NCBI GenBank assembly: GCA_003724185.1
Contig: RHGM01000001.1
Location: 1,667,955 to 1,731,954, forward strand
Length of the DNA stretch: 64,000 nucleotides
Direction: 5' to 3'
From: Porphyrobacter sp. IPPAS B-1204
GTDB lineage: Bacteria > Pseudomonadota > Alphaproteobacteria > Sphingomonadales > Sphingomonadaceae
Both the position numbers and the translations under genes were made by a program. The notes under the pieces were generated by a model. It was not told the DNA's origin and ran no database searches. It saw only the letters and a list, made by a program, of their open reading frames with translations. Below are positions 35,086 through 44,249 of the stretch, piece after piece (within the stretch, counting starts at the first letter, position 1; each line of letters starts with the position of its first letter).

Positions 35086-35858
35086 GCGGCCTGTCTTTCT
35101 GCGGGAAATCGCCCGATCAATTCACGCGCCAGCGCCATGTAGGCGCGGCTGCCGGTGCAATGCTGGTCATAGATCAACGCCGGGAGCCCGTGGCTCGGCG
35201 CTTCGGATAGGCGGACGTTGCGCGGGATTACGGTTTCGAACACCAGCTTGCCAAGACATTCGCGCACATCGTCCGACACCTGATCGGTCAGGCGGTTGCG
35301 GCGGTCATACATGGTCAGGGCGATGCCGATGATGCCAAGAGCGGGGTTGAACCGCTGCTGCACCTGGTCAACCGTCTGGAGCAGCTGGCTGAGCCCTTCC
35401 AGCGCGAAGAACTCGCATTGCAGCGGCACCAGCAACGTATCGGCAGCGCACAGCGCGTTCAGCGTCAGCAGACCGAGCGACGGGGGGCAGTCGATAAAGC
35501 AGATGTCGTGGCCGGTGTGATTCGCCAAGGCCCTCTCGAGCCGGTGGGTGCGCCCTTCGACCGCCACCAGTTCAATCTCCGCGCCCGACAGATCGACCGT
35601 CGCCGGGATCAGATCGAGCCGCGGGATCGTGGTCGGCACAATGGCCGAATCCAGCGTCACCTCGTCCACCAGCAGATCGTAACTCGACACTTCACGCGCA
35701 TCGGCGTGAACACCCAGCCCGGTCGACGCGTTGCCTTGCGGATCAAGGTCGATCAGCAAGGTGCGCCATCCGGTCGCGGCCATGGCGGTGGCGATATTGA
35801 TGGCGGTGGTGGTCTTGCCCACTCCGCCCTTCTGGTTGGCAATCGCGATTACGAACAT
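35082..35858 (-). CDS. parA: Chromosome partitioning ATPase ParA
   Basis: Walker-type ATPase that drives movement of the ParB-parS complex. The 258-residue protein starts MFVIAIANQKGGVGKTTTAIN, with the deviant Walker A KGGVGKTT near residue 10, LIDLDPQGNASTG and FIDCPPSLGLLTLNAL (Walker B). ATG 35858 is chosen since the Walker motif begins right after it in chromosomal ParAs; an upstream frame to 35903 is unlikely. parB follows with a 4-bp overlap; rsmG lies 56 bp upstream. Confidence 0.96.
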   Translation of the reverse strand: MFVIAIANQKGGVGKTTTAINIATAMAATGWRTLLIDLDPQGNASTGLGVHADAREVSSYDLLVDEVTLDSAIVPTTIPRLDLIPATVDLSGAEIELVAVEGRTHRLERALANHTGHDICFIDCPPSLGLLTLNALCAADTLLVPLQCEFFALEGLSQLLQTVDQVQQRFNPALGIIGIALTMYDRRNRLTDQVSDDVRECLGKLVFETVIPRNVRLSEAPSHGLPALIYDQHCTGSRAYMALARELIGRFPAERQAA

Positions 35859-35914
35859 GGTTGTTCCCGTCCTTCCGCGCGCCGATTCACGCTGAATCTG
35901 CACAGTTTCGCGTG

Positions 35915-36541
35915 TCAGGCCTTCACAATGATTCCCGCCTCGGGATCGGTCAAGGAATGTTTCACGTGAAACATTGCCCGAATCGAAGGCTTGAGCGTCT
36001 CCAACTCCTGCGCCGCAGAGCGCCCCTTGGGCAACACATAGGCGGTCTGCCTTGTGGAGAAGGGTGCGGATAGATCGAGAAGTTTGGGCAATGGCGCGAA
36101 GGCCCGTGCCGAAATGGCGCGGGCGGTGAACGGAGTGATGCGCTCAAGCCGCTGGCCTTCGACCCGGCATTTGCGCAAATTCAGCGCGGCGACGCAGCGT
36201 TCGAGGAAATCCGCACGGCGCGCACGGGATTCGACCAGCACAACCGGCATATTGGGACAAAGCGCCGCGATCACCAGACCCGGGAACCCCGGCCCGCTGC
36301 CGAGATCGAGCCACGGGCCCTGCGCATTCGGCCCCAATGTTTCACGTGAAACATTTTCGATGAGCTGCGCCGAATCGGCAATGTGGCGCTGCCACAGGTG
36401 TGGCTCGGTGGCCTTGGCGATCAGATTCTGGCGCTGGTTCTCCTCCAGGACCAGCGCGGCGAAGGTCTCTAGCCGCGCCATGCCCTCGGCATCGGTGAGC
36501 CCGGCGACATAGGCGCGGGCCTGTTCTTCGGTTGTGATCAC
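35915..36541 (-). CDS. rsmG: 16S rRNA (guanine-N7)-methyltransferase RsmG (GidB)
   Basis: SAM-dependent methyltransferase that makes m7G527 in 16S rRNA. The 208-residue protein has the SAM-binding [14 protein letters not shown] (about 77-90), [13 protein letters not shown] and the typical [11 protein letters not shown]. Two perfect parS sites lie inside the gene. One encodes MFHVKH near the C-terminus; the other, in another frame, encodes NVSRET, so the palindrome is accommodated in two readings. It overlaps mnmG by 4 bp. Confidence 0.95.
   Translation of the reverse strand: MITTEEQARAYVAGLTDAEGMARLETFAALVLEENQRQNLIAKATEPHLWQRHIADSAQLIENVSRETLGPNAQGPWLDLGSGPGFPGLVIAALCPNMPVVLVESRARRADFLERCVAALNLRKCRVEGQRLERITPFTARAISARAFAPLPKLLDLSAPFSTRQTAYVLPKGRSAAQELETLKPSIRAMFHVKHSLTDPEAGIIVKA
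35958..35973. promoter_or_regulatory. parS site 1 (perfect), inside rsmG
   Basis: TGTTTCACGTGAAACA, identical to the bacterial chromosomal parS consensus (16/16). It is the ParB nucleation site and lies about 100 bp upstream of the parA start. Confidence 0.95.
36338..36353. promoter_or_regulatory. parS site 2 (perfect), inside rsmG
   Basis: TGTTTCACGTGAAACA, a 16/16 match to consensus, 380 bp from site 1 and within the RsmG coding region. Confidence 0.95.
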
Positions 36542-38400
36542 GCGGCGCGCTGCCCGTTGGCGAGCCGGCGGGCGTGAACCAGCAGCGCGGAGAGCGCAGC
36601 GGGCGTCACCCCCGGCACCCGGCCAGCAGCCGCCAGCGTCCCCGGTGCAGCCCTGGTCAGCCGCTCGACCATCTCGTTGGAGAGGCCCGGGACTTCGCCA
36701 TAGGGGAAGTCCGCAGACAAGGGCAGCGCCTCGCTTGCGCGCAGATCGCGCAGTTCAGCATCCTGCCGCGCGAGATAGGGCGCGTAGGCGGCGTCCTCGG
36801 CCATTTCCTCAGCCAGCAGCGGATCGAGCGCGGTCACATCGGCCAGCCAGGGTGCCAGCGCCTCGGGGGTCACACCATCATAGCGCAGCCATTCGGCAAG
36901 CGGCTTCTCGCCCTGATCGCGCCGCACAGGCAGGCCCATATCTGCCAGCTTACGGGCGTGGACCCGCTCTGAATGTTTCACGTGAAACATTTTGCGCAAA
37001 TTTTCGCGGCGCTCCCACCAAGCACGTCGCTCGTCACCGATGCAGCCGGCTTCGATACCCAGCCCTGTCAGACGGGTGGCCGCATTATTGGCCCGCAAGC
37101 GGAGGCGGTATTCGGCGCGGGCGGTGAGCATCCGGTAAGGCTCGGACACGCCCTGCAAGGTCAGGTCATCGACCATCACCGCGATGTAGCTGTTGGCGCG
37201 GTCCAGCGTGGGCGCCTGCTTGCCCAGCGCCGCCGCAGCCGCCTCCAGCCCTGCGACGAGGCCCTGTGCAGCAGCCTCTTCATAGCCGGTCGTCCCATTG
37301 ATCTGGCCCGCACAATAGAGGCCGGGGATCGCCCGCAGCTGCAAATCCGGGGTCAGTGCGCGGGGGTCGATATGGTCGTACTCCACCGCATAGCCCGGCT
37401 GCACAATCGCCACCCGCTCGCACCCCGGCATGGTCCGCACGACGGTTTCCTGCACATCGACGGGCAGCGAGGTGCTGATGCCGTTGGGATAGACCATGTG
37501 AGTGTCCAGCCCCTCGGGCTCAAGGAACACCTGATGCCCCTCGCGGTCACCGAAGCGGTGGATCTTGTCCTCGATCGAGGGGCAATAGCGCGGCCCTGCC
37601 GCTGCAATCGCGCCGGAAAACAGCGGTGAGCGGTGGAGATTGGCGCGGATCGCGTCATGCCCCGCCTGCGTGGTGCGGGTGATGGCGCAGAACACCTGCC
37701 GGTTCAGCCTCGCAGGCGTTAGCGGCGACATGGTCCACGCCTCGCCATCCGAAGGCTGCTCTTCCAGCACCGCCCAGTTGATCGTGCGCCCGTCCAGTCG
37801 TGGCGGGGTGCCGGTCTTCAGCCGCGCCATCGGCAGATCAGCCCCGCGCAATTGCTGGGCGAGCCGCTTCGCCGCGTTCTCGCCAATGCGACCACCCTCG
37901 AAGCGTTCTTCACCCCGGAACAACACCCCGCCAAGGAAGGTGCCGGTGCACAGCACGACGCGGGGGGCGTCCAGAATGGTGCCGTCGGCCAGCTCAAGCC
38001 CGGCAACCCGACCGCCGGTTAGCATCAGCGCGGCAGCCTCACCCTGCACCAGCGTGAGGTTTGTCTGTGCGCGAACGATGCCCTGCACCGCAGCCTTGAA
38101 GCGCACCCGGTCCGCCTGCACACGCGGGCCCCACACGGCGCTGCCCTTGGAGCGGTTGAGCATCCGGTAGTGGATCGCCCCTGCGTCCGCAGCACGGCCG
38201 ATCACGCCATCGAGCGCATCGACCTCACGCACCAGATGGCCCTTGCCGAGCCCCCCGATAGCCGGATTGCAGCTCATCGCGCCGATGGCATCGAGGTCAA
38301 AACTCACCAGCCCCGTGCGCGCACCCATGCGGGCCGCCGCGCAGGCAGCCTCAACCCCGGCGTGACCGCCGCCGATGACAAGGACATCGAAGGAATGCAT
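36538..38400 (-). CDS. mnmG: tRNA uridine-5-carboxymethylaminomethyl modification enzyme MnmG (GidA)
   Basis: FAD-dependent partner of MnmE that installs carboxymethylaminomethyl groups at U34 of tRNAs. The 620-residue protein opens with the FAD-binding [19 protein letters not shown], has the family signatures [25 protein letters not shown] region and [17 protein letters not shown], and a helical C-terminal domain. ATG 38400 ([12 protein letters not shown]) is the standard start; a longer open frame to 38475 covers a parS-like site and is not supported. A perfect parS site lies inside the gene. Confidence 0.95.
   Translation of the reverse strand: MHSFDVLVIGGGHAGVEAACAAARMGARTGLVSFDLDAIGAMSCNPAIGGLGKGHLVREVDALDGVIGRAADAGAIHYRMLNRSKGSAVWGPRVQADRVRFKAAVQGIVRAQTNLTLVQGEAAALMLTGGRVAGLELADGTILDAPRVVLCTGTFLGGVLFRGEERFEGGRIGENAAKRLAQQLRGADLPMARLKTGTPPRLDGRTINWAVLEEQPSDGEAWTMSPLTPARLNRQVFCAITRTTQAGHDAIRANLHRSPLFSGAIAAAGPRYCPSIEDKIHRFGDREGHQVFLEPEGLDTHMVYPNGISTSLPVDVQETVVRTMPGCERVAIVQPGYAVEYDHIDPRALTPDLQLRAIPGLYCAGQINGTTGYEEAAAQGLVAGLEAAAAALGKQAPTLDRANSYIAVMVDDLTLQGVSEPYRMLTARAEYRLRLRANNAATRLTGLGIEAGCIGDERRAWWERRENLRKMFHVKHSERVHARKLADMGLPVRRDQGEKPLAEWLRYDGVTPEALAPWLADVTALDPLLAEEMAEDAAYAPYLARQDAELRDLRASEALPLSADFPYGEVPGLSNEMVERLTRAAPGTLAAAGRVPGVTPAALSALLVHARRLANGQRAA
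36974..36989. promoter_or_regulatory. parS site 3 (perfect), inside mnmG
   Basis: TGTTTCACGTGAAACA, 16/16 match, encoding MFHVKH in the MnmG C-terminal region, 636 bp from site 2. Confidence 0.95.
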
Positions 38401-38442
38401 GGGCGCGCAAATAAGGTGCGCGGCGGGGAACGTCACCCAAAA

Positions 38443-38458
38443 TTGTTCACGTGAAACA
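38443..38458. promoter_or_regulatory. parS-like site 4 (14/16), mnmE-mnmG gap
   Basis: TTGTTCACGTGAAACA keeps the TTCACGTGAAACA core but differs from consensus at two outer positions. It is the only site of the cluster outside coding sequence, 43 bp upstream of the MnmG start. Confidence 0.7.
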
Positions 38459-38471
38459 TTTTGCGGCGCCG

Positions 38472-39755
38472 TCACTTCCCGATGCAGAAGCGCCCGAACA
38501 GGGTGTCGAGCATATCCTCGGTGGTCGCCCGCCCGATCAACCGGTCGAAGGCGAGGCGCGCGCGGCGCAGTTCTTCGGCAACCAGTAGCGGATCGGTCAG
38601 GTGCTCGGCTGCTCGCACAGCCTCCTCCGCCTCGGTAAGGCGCGCGTACTGGCGCGCATTGAGCGCCGCCTCACCCGGCTTGGGAAGCGATGCGCGGGCG
38701 GCCTCGACCAGCGCTGTCTTGAGCGCGGCCAGACCCGCGCCGGTGGCCGCAGACAGGGTGTAGAGCGCCGCAGCCTTGGGCGTGAAACCGTCTCGATCAG
38801 CCTGCGCCGCAATCTCCCATGCACCCGCTGGCCCTGCACCTTCCGGCCCGAGCCACAACACCAGATCAGCCCGCGCCAATTCCGCTTCGGCGCGGGCGAT
38901 GCCAATCGCCTCGATGGCATCGTCACCCGCGTCGCGCAGCCCGGCGGTGTCGGTGAAGGTGAATGGCACACCTGCAATCGCCACCGCACGCTCGATCACA
39001 TCGCGGGTCGTTCCGGCGATGGGCGAGGTGATCGCCGCCTCGCTTTCGACCAGCGCGTTGAACAGGGTGGATTTGCCCGCATTGGGCGGCCCTGCAAGCA
39101 CCACGCGGAACCCCTCCCCCAGCCGTTCGGACCGCGGGCGGGCGAGCCATTCGCGCAATTCATCCGCCAGCGCGGCAATGTTCCACGTGAAACATTCGGG
39201 CAGCGCGGCAGCGTCCTCCTCGTCCGAGAAATCGAGCACGGCCTCCACCTCGGCCGACAGCGCCAGCACGCGTTCCCGCCACCCCTCGACCTGCCGCGAC
39301 AGCGCACCGCCAAGGTTTGCCAGCGCGGCGGCGCGTTGCAGCTCTGTCTCGGCGGTGAGCAGATCGCCCAGCCCCTCGGCCTCGGCCAGATCGATGCGGC
39401 CATTGGCAAAGGCGCGGCGGGTGAATTCACCAGGTTCGGCGCGGCGCAGGCCCGGAAGCGCCGCCAGCGCCGCCTCCACCGCCGCGATCACCGCACGGCC
39501 GCCGTGGCTGTGCAGCTCGGCCAGATCCTCTCCCGTCGCGGTGTTCGGCCCCGGAAACCACAGCACCAGCGCCTCGTCCAGCAGCGCCCCGTCAGCCCCG
39601 CGCAACCGCGCCAGCGACGCCCGCCGCGCATCGGGCATCCGCCCGGCAAGCGCCGCCAGTGCCGCGCCTGCCTGAGGCCCCGAAACGCGGATCACCCCCA
39701 CACCCGCCGGCGGCGCGCCGCTGGAGAGCGCAAAGATCGTCGGAAGATCGCTCAT
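38472..39755 (-). CDS. mnmE: tRNA modification GTPase MnmE (TrmE)
   Basis: Potassium-activated GTPase that works with MnmG on U34 of tRNA. The 427-residue protein has the N-terminal folate-binding domain ([20 protein letters not shown]), the helical domain interrupted by the Ras-like G domain (GPPNAGKS for G1, TTRD for G2, DTAGLRD for G3) and the C-terminal FCIGK with the catalytic cysteine. It is a little shorter than E. coli MnmE (454 aa). A near-perfect parS site is in its coding sequence. Confidence 0.95.
   Translation of the reverse strand: MSDLPTIFALSSGAPPAGVGVIRVSGPQAGAALAALAGRMPDARRASLARLRGADGALLDEALVLWFPGPNTATGEDLAELHSHGGRAVIAAVEAALAALPGLRRAEPGEFTRRAFANGRIDLAEAEGLGDLLTAETELQRAAALANLGGALSRQVEGWRERVLALSAEVEAVLDFSDEEDAAALPECFTWNIAALADELREWLARPRSERLGEGFRVVLAGPPNAGKSTLFNALVESEAAITSPIAGTTRDVIERAVAIAGVPFTFTDTAGLRDAGDDAIEAIGIARAEAELARADLVLWLGPEGAGPAGAWEIAAQADRDGFTPKAAALYTLSAATGAGLAALKTALVEAARASLPKPGEAALNARQYARLTEAEEAVRAAEHLTDPLLVAEELRRARLAFDRLIGRATTEDMLDTLFGRFCIGK
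39179..39194. promoter_or_regulatory. parS-like site 5 (15/16), inside mnmE
   Basis: TGTTCCACGTGAAACA differs from the parS consensus at one position (C for T at position 5). Confidence 0.75.
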
Positions 39756-39762
39756 CGGCAGG

Positions 39763-40014
39763 CTATTCGGAGGGCTTCGCCCCGGACGCCGCCTTCATCC
39801 CGCCTTCGACAAAGCTCTGGAACAGCTTCAGCCCCACCTGCCCCATCGGCGCCAGCGCCTGGGCATATTCCGCCATCTGCGCCGGGTTCGACACGCCCTG
39901 CATCGCCTTGGTGATGTTGTCGACATAGACATTGTTGGCCGCAGACACATCCGGCAGGCCCATGAAGCTGCGCGCTTCTTCGGGGGTGCAATCGACTTCG
40001 ATGGTGATCTTCAT
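39763..40014 (-). CDS. DUF6489-like small conserved protein
   Basis: An 83-residue soluble protein beginning MKITIEVDCTPEEARSFMGLPD, with a hydrophobic/helical C-terminal part (MAEYAQALAPMGQVGLKLFQSFVEGG). Small proteins with this N-terminus are conserved in alphaproteobacteria beside mnmE and of unknown function; the DUF number is from memory. AAGGAGAG before ATG 40014 gives a clear start. It begins a probable transcript running into mnmE (7-bp gap). Confidence 0.75.
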   Translation of the reverse strand: MKITIEVDCTPEEARSFMGLPDVSAANNVYVDNITKAMQGVSNPAQMAEYAQALAPMGQVGLKLFQSFVEGGMKAASGAKPSE

Positions 40015-40112
40015 GGCGCCGCTCTCCTTGCCCCTCATTTGCGCTTGGCAGCGCGGCAAGGCAAGAGATAGACGATAGGCCACACCCCCGAGCCACGAGA
40101 GAGAGACACCCC

Positions 40113-40811
40113 ATGAGCCTGAACGAAACCATCCCCACGCTGGAAGGCGACGCAAGCTTCGGCGCCTATGTCGCCCGCCCATCGGGCGCACCCCGCGCTG
40201 CCATCATCGTCATTCAGGAAATCTTCGGCGTGAACCCCGGCATTCGCCAGAAGTGCGACAAGCTGGCGGCAGAAGGCTATCTCGCCGTCGCGCCCGATCT
40301 GTTCTGGCGGTTGGAGCCGGGTGTCGAGACCGATCCCGATATCGAGGCCGAATTCCAGCGCGCGCTGGGCATGATGGGCGAGTTCGATCAGGACGCCGGC
40401 ATCCGCGATATCGAGGCGACCATCCACCACATCCGCCGCACGCTGGGCGTCAGCAAGGTCGGCTGCGTCGGCTATTGCCTCGGTGGCAGGCTCGCCTTCA
40501 TGGCCGCAGCGCGCACCGATATTGATGCGAGCGTCGGCTATTACGGGGTCGGCATCGACGGCTTGCTGGGCGAAAAGCACGCCATCGCCCATCCCGTGAT
40601 GCTGCATATCCCGACCGCAGACGGCTTTGTTCCACGTGAAACACAGGCCGCCATGCACGAGGGGCTTGGCGATCATCCCAAGGTGACCCTGCACGATTAC
40701 GAAGGCCTCGATCATGGCTTCGCGACCGAGACAGGCCAGCGCCGCGACGAGGACGCCGCCAACCTCGCCGACAGCCGCACCGCCGCCTTCTTCGCCGAGC
40801 ATCTGGGGTGA
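40113..40811 (+). CDS. Dienelactone hydrolase family protein
   Basis: A 232-residue alpha/beta hydrolase with the dienelactone hydrolase layout: IVIQEIFGVNPGIR (E36), nucleophile C122 in VGYCLGGRLAF, an acid in the IPTADGFVP segment and the base in GLDHGFA. Such enzymes open cyclic esters such as 4-carboxymethylenebut-2-en-4-olide, or act as general carboxylesterases. No aromatic-degradation genes are adjacent. The gene holds a near-perfect parS site. It overlaps the next gene by 4 bp (GTGA). Confidence 0.9.
   Translation: MSLNETIPTLEGDASFGAYVARPSGAPRAAIIVIQEIFGVNPGIRQKCDKLAAEGYLAVAPDLFWRLEPGVETDPDIEAEFQRALGMMGEFDQDAGIRDIEATIHHIRRTLGVSKVGCVGYCLGGRLAFMAAARTDIDASVGYYGVGIDGLLGEKHAIAHPVMLHIPTADGFVPRETQAAMHEGLGDHPKVTLHDYEGLDHGFATETGQRRDEDAANLADSRTAAFFAEHLG
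40628..40643. promoter_or_regulatory. parS-like site 6 (15/16), inside the dienelactone hydrolase gene
   Basis: TGTTCCACGTGAAACA has the same single change as site 5 and marks the origin-side end of the cluster, about 5.1 kb from the oriC candidate. Confidence 0.75.
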
Positions 40812-41410
40812 AGGCCGCCGCGCTCGCCCTCCTTGCCCTCGCCCTGCCAGGCTGCACCGGTGCGGGGGGCGATCCGTCGCCACTTTCCGCAACCAGCGCG
40901 CCGACCACCCACGAGACGCACGACTGGAACGGTGATGGCATCCTTGATCGTGCTGCGATTGTCGAAGGCGACGATGGCCTGATCCTGCAATTCGAAACCG
41001 GCGGTCCGGATGGGCTGGTGCAAAGCCTGACCCTGCAGGATGACGGGTCACTCCTGTACCCGGGGGTCGCAAAAGAGGGCGAAAGGCTCGTTCTGACGCA
41101 ACTGACCGGCGGCACCACCGCTGTGGCCTCCACCCACAGCTTCGCCTGGGACAGCACCTTGGGCGCAATGCGACTGATGGCCCTTGAAGCGACGCTCTAC
41201 AGCCGCACCTTCGCCCATGACGGGCTTGAAGCCGTCTGGGACCCGATTGGCGGTACGCTCGCCACGCATACCCTGCGGCTGCGGCAGGGTGGCGGCGATC
41301 AGGCCTATGACATCACTGACGAGAAGGTGACGGCCAAGCCAAGCGCGCCAATCCGGCTTGAAGACGCCCCGAGCGGCGACAGCTTGTTGCCCTACCCCTA
41401 CGGCGATTGA
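40808..41410 (+). CDS. Hypothetical lipoprotein
   Basis: A 200-residue protein starting with GTG 40808, which overlaps the hydrolase stop. The signal peptide ends in a lipobox (ALPGC, Cys about residue 16). The mature part contains HDWNGDGILDRAAIVEGDDG, which looks like a single FG-GAP/calcium-loop-like DxNxDG motif, and further beta-rich sequence. No catalytic family recognised. Probably a periplasmic or outer-membrane lipoprotein translated with the hydrolase. Confidence 0.72.
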   Translation: MKAAALALLALALPGCTGAGGDPSPLSATSAPTTHETHDWNGDGILDRAAIVEGDDGLILQFETGGPDGLVQSLTLQDDGSLLYPGVAKEGERLVLTQLTGGTTAVASTHSFAWDSTLGAMRLMALEATLYSRTFAHDGLEAVWDPIGGTLATHTLRLRQGGGDQAYDITDEKVTAKPSAPIRLEDAPSGDSLLPYPYGD

Positions 41411-41441
41411 CGCCGCACAGGACGACGAAAGGACCCCTGGA

Positions 41442-41843
41442 ATGAGCCACACCCACCCCGGCCTCGCCCGCTGGCACGAATATATGGATCATGGGGCCGA
41501 TCCCGCGCTGCTTTCCGCCCTGCTGGCGGATGAGGCCGTGTTCCACTCCCCCGTGGTGCACACCCCACAGGCGGGAAAGGCGGTGGTCATGGCCTACCTG
41601 CTCGCCGCGGCCGAAGTGCTGGGGAACGACAGCTTCCACTATGTCCGCGAACTGGTGGACGGGGACGAGGTGATGCTGGAATTCGTCACCGAACTGGATG
41701 GCATCACCATCAACGGGGTCGATATCATCCGCTTCAATGCAGAGGGGAAAATCAGCGATTTCAAGGTGATGGTGCGGCCTTTGAAGGCGATCAACACGGT
41801 CTGGCAGATGATGGGCGCGCAGCTTCAAACAGCAAAGGGCTGA
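41442..41843 (+). CDS. NTF2-like / SnoaL-like protein
   Basis: A 133-residue protein with the NTF2-like cone fold pattern: an N-terminal helix with LARWHEYMDHGADPALLSALLADEAVF, then beta strands ending in DIIRFNAEGKISDFKVMVRPLKAI. These proteins bind or transform small ligands. ATG 41442 follows GAAAGGA. Its last 53 bp overlap the 3' end of the convergent BLUF gene, an unusually long overlap for this window. Confidence 0.83.
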   Translation: MSHTHPGLARWHEYMDHGADPALLSALLADEAVFHSPVVHTPQAGKAVVMAYLLAAAEVLGNDSFHYVRELVDGDEVMLEFVTELDGITINGVDIIRFNAEGKISDFKVMVRPLKAINTVWQMMGAQLQTAKG

Positions 41844-42249
41844 CCCCGTCCGCATCCGCGAAAGCGTCGGCGAAGAACCCCCGCACCGCATCCTCAATCG
41901 GCCGCGGCACATGGCCTTGTGTCTGTTCGTTCAGAAACTTGAGCGCTTCAGCAATGTGGAGGCTGTCAAAATAGCGCATCGGGCACGCCGGATAGGTCGC
42001 CTGCGCAATCGAGCGTTCGTCGATCACCTCCACATGCCGGTGGCGGGGATCGCGGCGGATTGTTTCGAAGGTCGCCACAAGCTTCCAGGTCTCGCCTTCG
42101 AGCAGCTGGAGCATATGATCATCGGCACGCAGCAGCACACCGGTAAGGCCTTTCGCCTCGTTCGCAACGCGGGCCTGATAGAGCAGCCGGAACATCTCCG
42201 CCCGATCAAGATCGGGTGACGCGAGACTGCGATAGATGATCCTGCGCAT
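41791..42249 (-). CDS. BLUF domain blue-light sensor (152 aa)
   Basis: Short flavin-binding photoreceptor. The BLUF domain (about 1-95) has the light-switch residues Y6 (IIYRS), N30 (ARVANEAKGLTGVLL) and Q48 (MLQLLEGE). The remaining 55 residues are helical with no output domain, so it should signal through a protein partner. It lies directly downstream (85 bp) of another BLUF gene on the same strand. The 3' 53 bp overlap the convergent NTF2-like gene. Confidence 0.9.
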   Translation of the reverse strand: MRRIIYRSLASPDLDRAEMFRLLYQARVANEAKGLTGVLLRADDHMLQLLEGETWKLVATFETIRRDPRHRHVEVIDERSIAQATYPACPMRYFDSLHIAEALKFLNEQTQGHVPRPIEDAVRGFFADAFADADGVSPLLFEAARPSSARPC

Positions 42250-42334
42250 ATACAGCTCCCTGCCAAGCAGGGGCCGAGTATCCCGTATTCACCTGCAAGC
42301 CCGTTGACTGGGCCTAGGGGAAACCCCTTGGGTG

Positions 42335-42727
42335 TCAGTTCAGGACCGCAAAGTTCACAATCATCTTGCGCACTTCGGGATCGAGCCCTTGCGGCAGGTC
42401 GCTTTCCAGCATGTCGCGGCGGGCCTCGATGCTTTCAGCGATCATCACCCGCTTCATCGCCCAGTCGGGACAGGCGCGCCCCTCGATCCCGCGGCGATCC
42501 AGCACCGACACGCCGCTGTGGCGCGGATCGGCGGTGATGGTTTCCATCAGCGCCGCGACCTCGCCCTCTTCACCCTCCAGCAGCTGGAGGAAGTTGCGGC
42601 CGTTGAACAGCAGCAGGCCGGTGATGCCGCGCGCCGGATTATTGCGCGCACTGGCGGCGAGGATCGCATCCACTTCCTCGCGTGGCAGGGTCGGCGCGGT
42701 GCTGATGTAGAGATACTGGCTGAGCAC
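42335..42727 (-). CDS. BLUF domain blue-light sensor (130 aa)
   Basis: Second stand-alone BLUF protein. Y7 (YLYIST), N29/N30 (SARNNPARGITGLLL) and Q48 (FLQLLEGE) match the flavin-site residues; the 35-residue tail after the domain ends MIVNFAVLN. Sequence differs widely from the 152-aa neighbour outside the motif, so they are old paralogs or separately acquired. It lies downstream of rho (60-bp gap) on the same strand. Confidence 0.9.
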   Translation of the reverse strand: MLSQYLYISTAPTLPREEVDAILAASARNNPARGITGLLLFNGRNFLQLLEGEEGEVAALMETITADPRHSGVSVLDRRGIEGRACPDWAMKRVMIAESIEARRDMLESDLPQGLDPEVRKMIVNFAVLN

Positions 42728-42786
42728 GAATTCCCGTCCCTTTAACCTGTATTGCGGGCCGACCCCTTGGCCCCTGCGATGTTAAG

Positions 42787-44052
42787 TTATTGATTCATAG
42801 TAGCGAAGAAGTCTTCGTTGGTCTTGGAATCCTTCATCTTGTCGAGCAGGAATTCCATCGCATCTACGGTGCCCATCTGCATCAGGATGCGGCGCAGCAC
42901 CCACATCTTGCTGAGGTTGTCCTTCTGGACCAGCAGTTCTTCCTTGCGGGTGCCGGACTTGCCGACATCGAGCGCGGGGAAGATGCGCTTGTCCGAAACC
43001 TTGCGATCAAGGACGATTTCCGAGTTACCGGTGCCCTTGAACTCCTCGAAGATCACTTCGTCCATGCGGCTGCCGGTGTCGATCAGCGCGGTGGCGATGA
43101 TCGAGAGGCTGCCGCCTTCCTCGATGTTGCGCGCCGCACCGAAGAAGCGCTTGGGCCGCTGGAGCGCGTTTGCGTCCACACCGCCGGTCAGCACCTTGCC
43201 CGAGCTGGGCACCACGGTGTTGTAAGCACGACCGAGGCGGGTGATGGAATCGAGCAGGATCACCACGTCATGCTTGTGCTCGACCAGGCGCTTGGCCTTT
43301 TCGATCACCATTTCGGCAACCTGCACGTGGCGGTTGGCAGGTTCATCGAAGGTCGAGGAGATCACCTCGCCCTTCACGCTGCGCTGCATGTCGGTGACTT
43401 CTTCGGGGCGTTCATCGACCAGCAGGACGATCAGGAACACCTCGGGGTGGTTGTCGGTGATCGCCTTGGCGATGTTCTGCAGCAGCACGGTCTTGCCGGT
43501 ACGCGGCGGGGCGACGATCAGCGCGCGCTGGCCCTTGCCCTGCGGGGCGATGATGTCGATGACGCGGGCGCTCTTGTCCTTGACCGTCGGATCGAGCGTG
43601 TCGAGGTTCAGCTTCTGATCCGGATAAAGCGGCGTCAGGTTGTCGAAATTGGTGCGCAGACGAACCGCGTCGGGATCGTCGAAATTGACCTTGGCAAGCG
43701 TGGTGAGCGCGAAATAGCGTTCGCCTTCGCGCGGCGCGCGGATCTCGCCTTCGACGGTGTCGCCGGTGCGCAGGCCCCAGCGGCGGACCTGGTTGGGCGA
43801 GACATAGATATCGTCCGGGCCGGCGAGATAGTTCGCTTCGGGGCTGCGCAGGAAGCCGAAGCCATCCTGCAGCACCTCAATGGTGCCGATGCCCATGATC
43901 TTTTCTTCGTATTCCTCGTCCTCGGCCAACTCGCGCAGGATGCTGAACAGCAGATCCTGACGGCGCATGGTCGAGGCGCCTTCAACGCCCAGTTCTTCCG
44001 CCATCGCGACCAGTTCGGCCGGGGTCTTTCGCTTGAGGTCTTTGAGATGCAT
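42787..44052 (-). CDS. rho: Transcription termination factor Rho
   Basis: Hexameric RNA helicase that ends transcription. The 421-residue protein has the N-terminal helical and cold-shock-like RNA-binding domains ([44 protein letters not shown]), Walker A PPRTGKT, Walker [17 protein letters not shown] and the Q-loop/R-loop region [11 protein letters not shown]. The spacer before hemJ (44053-44249) is its leader; rho often controls itself there. A normal-length, intact gene. Confidence 0.96.
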   Translation of the reverse strand: MHLKDLKRKTPAELVAMAEELGVEGASTMRRQDLLFSILRELAEDEEYEEKIMGIGTIEVLQDGFGFLRSPEANYLAGPDDIYVSPNQVRRWGLRTGDTVEGEIRAPREGERYFALTTLAKVNFDDPDAVRLRTNFDNLTPLYPDQKLNLDTLDPTVKDKSARVIDIIAPQGKGQRALIVAPPRTGKTVLLQNIAKAITDNHPEVFLIVLLVDERPEEVTDMQRSVKGEVISSTFDEPANRHVQVAEMVIEKAKRLVEHKHDVVILLDSITRLGRAYNTVVPSSGKVLTGGVDANALQRPKRFFGAARNIEEGGSLSIIATALIDTGSRMDEVIFEEFKGTGNSEIVLDRKVSDKRIFPALDVGKSGTRKEELLVQKDNLSKMWVLRRILMQMGTVDAMEFLLDKMKDSKTNEDFFATMNQ

Positions 44053-44249
44053 TGGTAATTTTTCCGAAAGTCTGAGAGTGGCCGGATGGTCAGTACCGCA
44101 GTTGGAGAGCGGTGCCCCGAGGGGGCTGGGCTTGGAGAAAGCAGACCTGTGGGAGCGATTTGGCGCTCCGGTACCGGATAGGTGGTTTGGAAATAGGAGC
44201 GCGGCCCCGCAAGGTCAATCGGCGATTATGCGGGATGCCGCGCGCAGGG

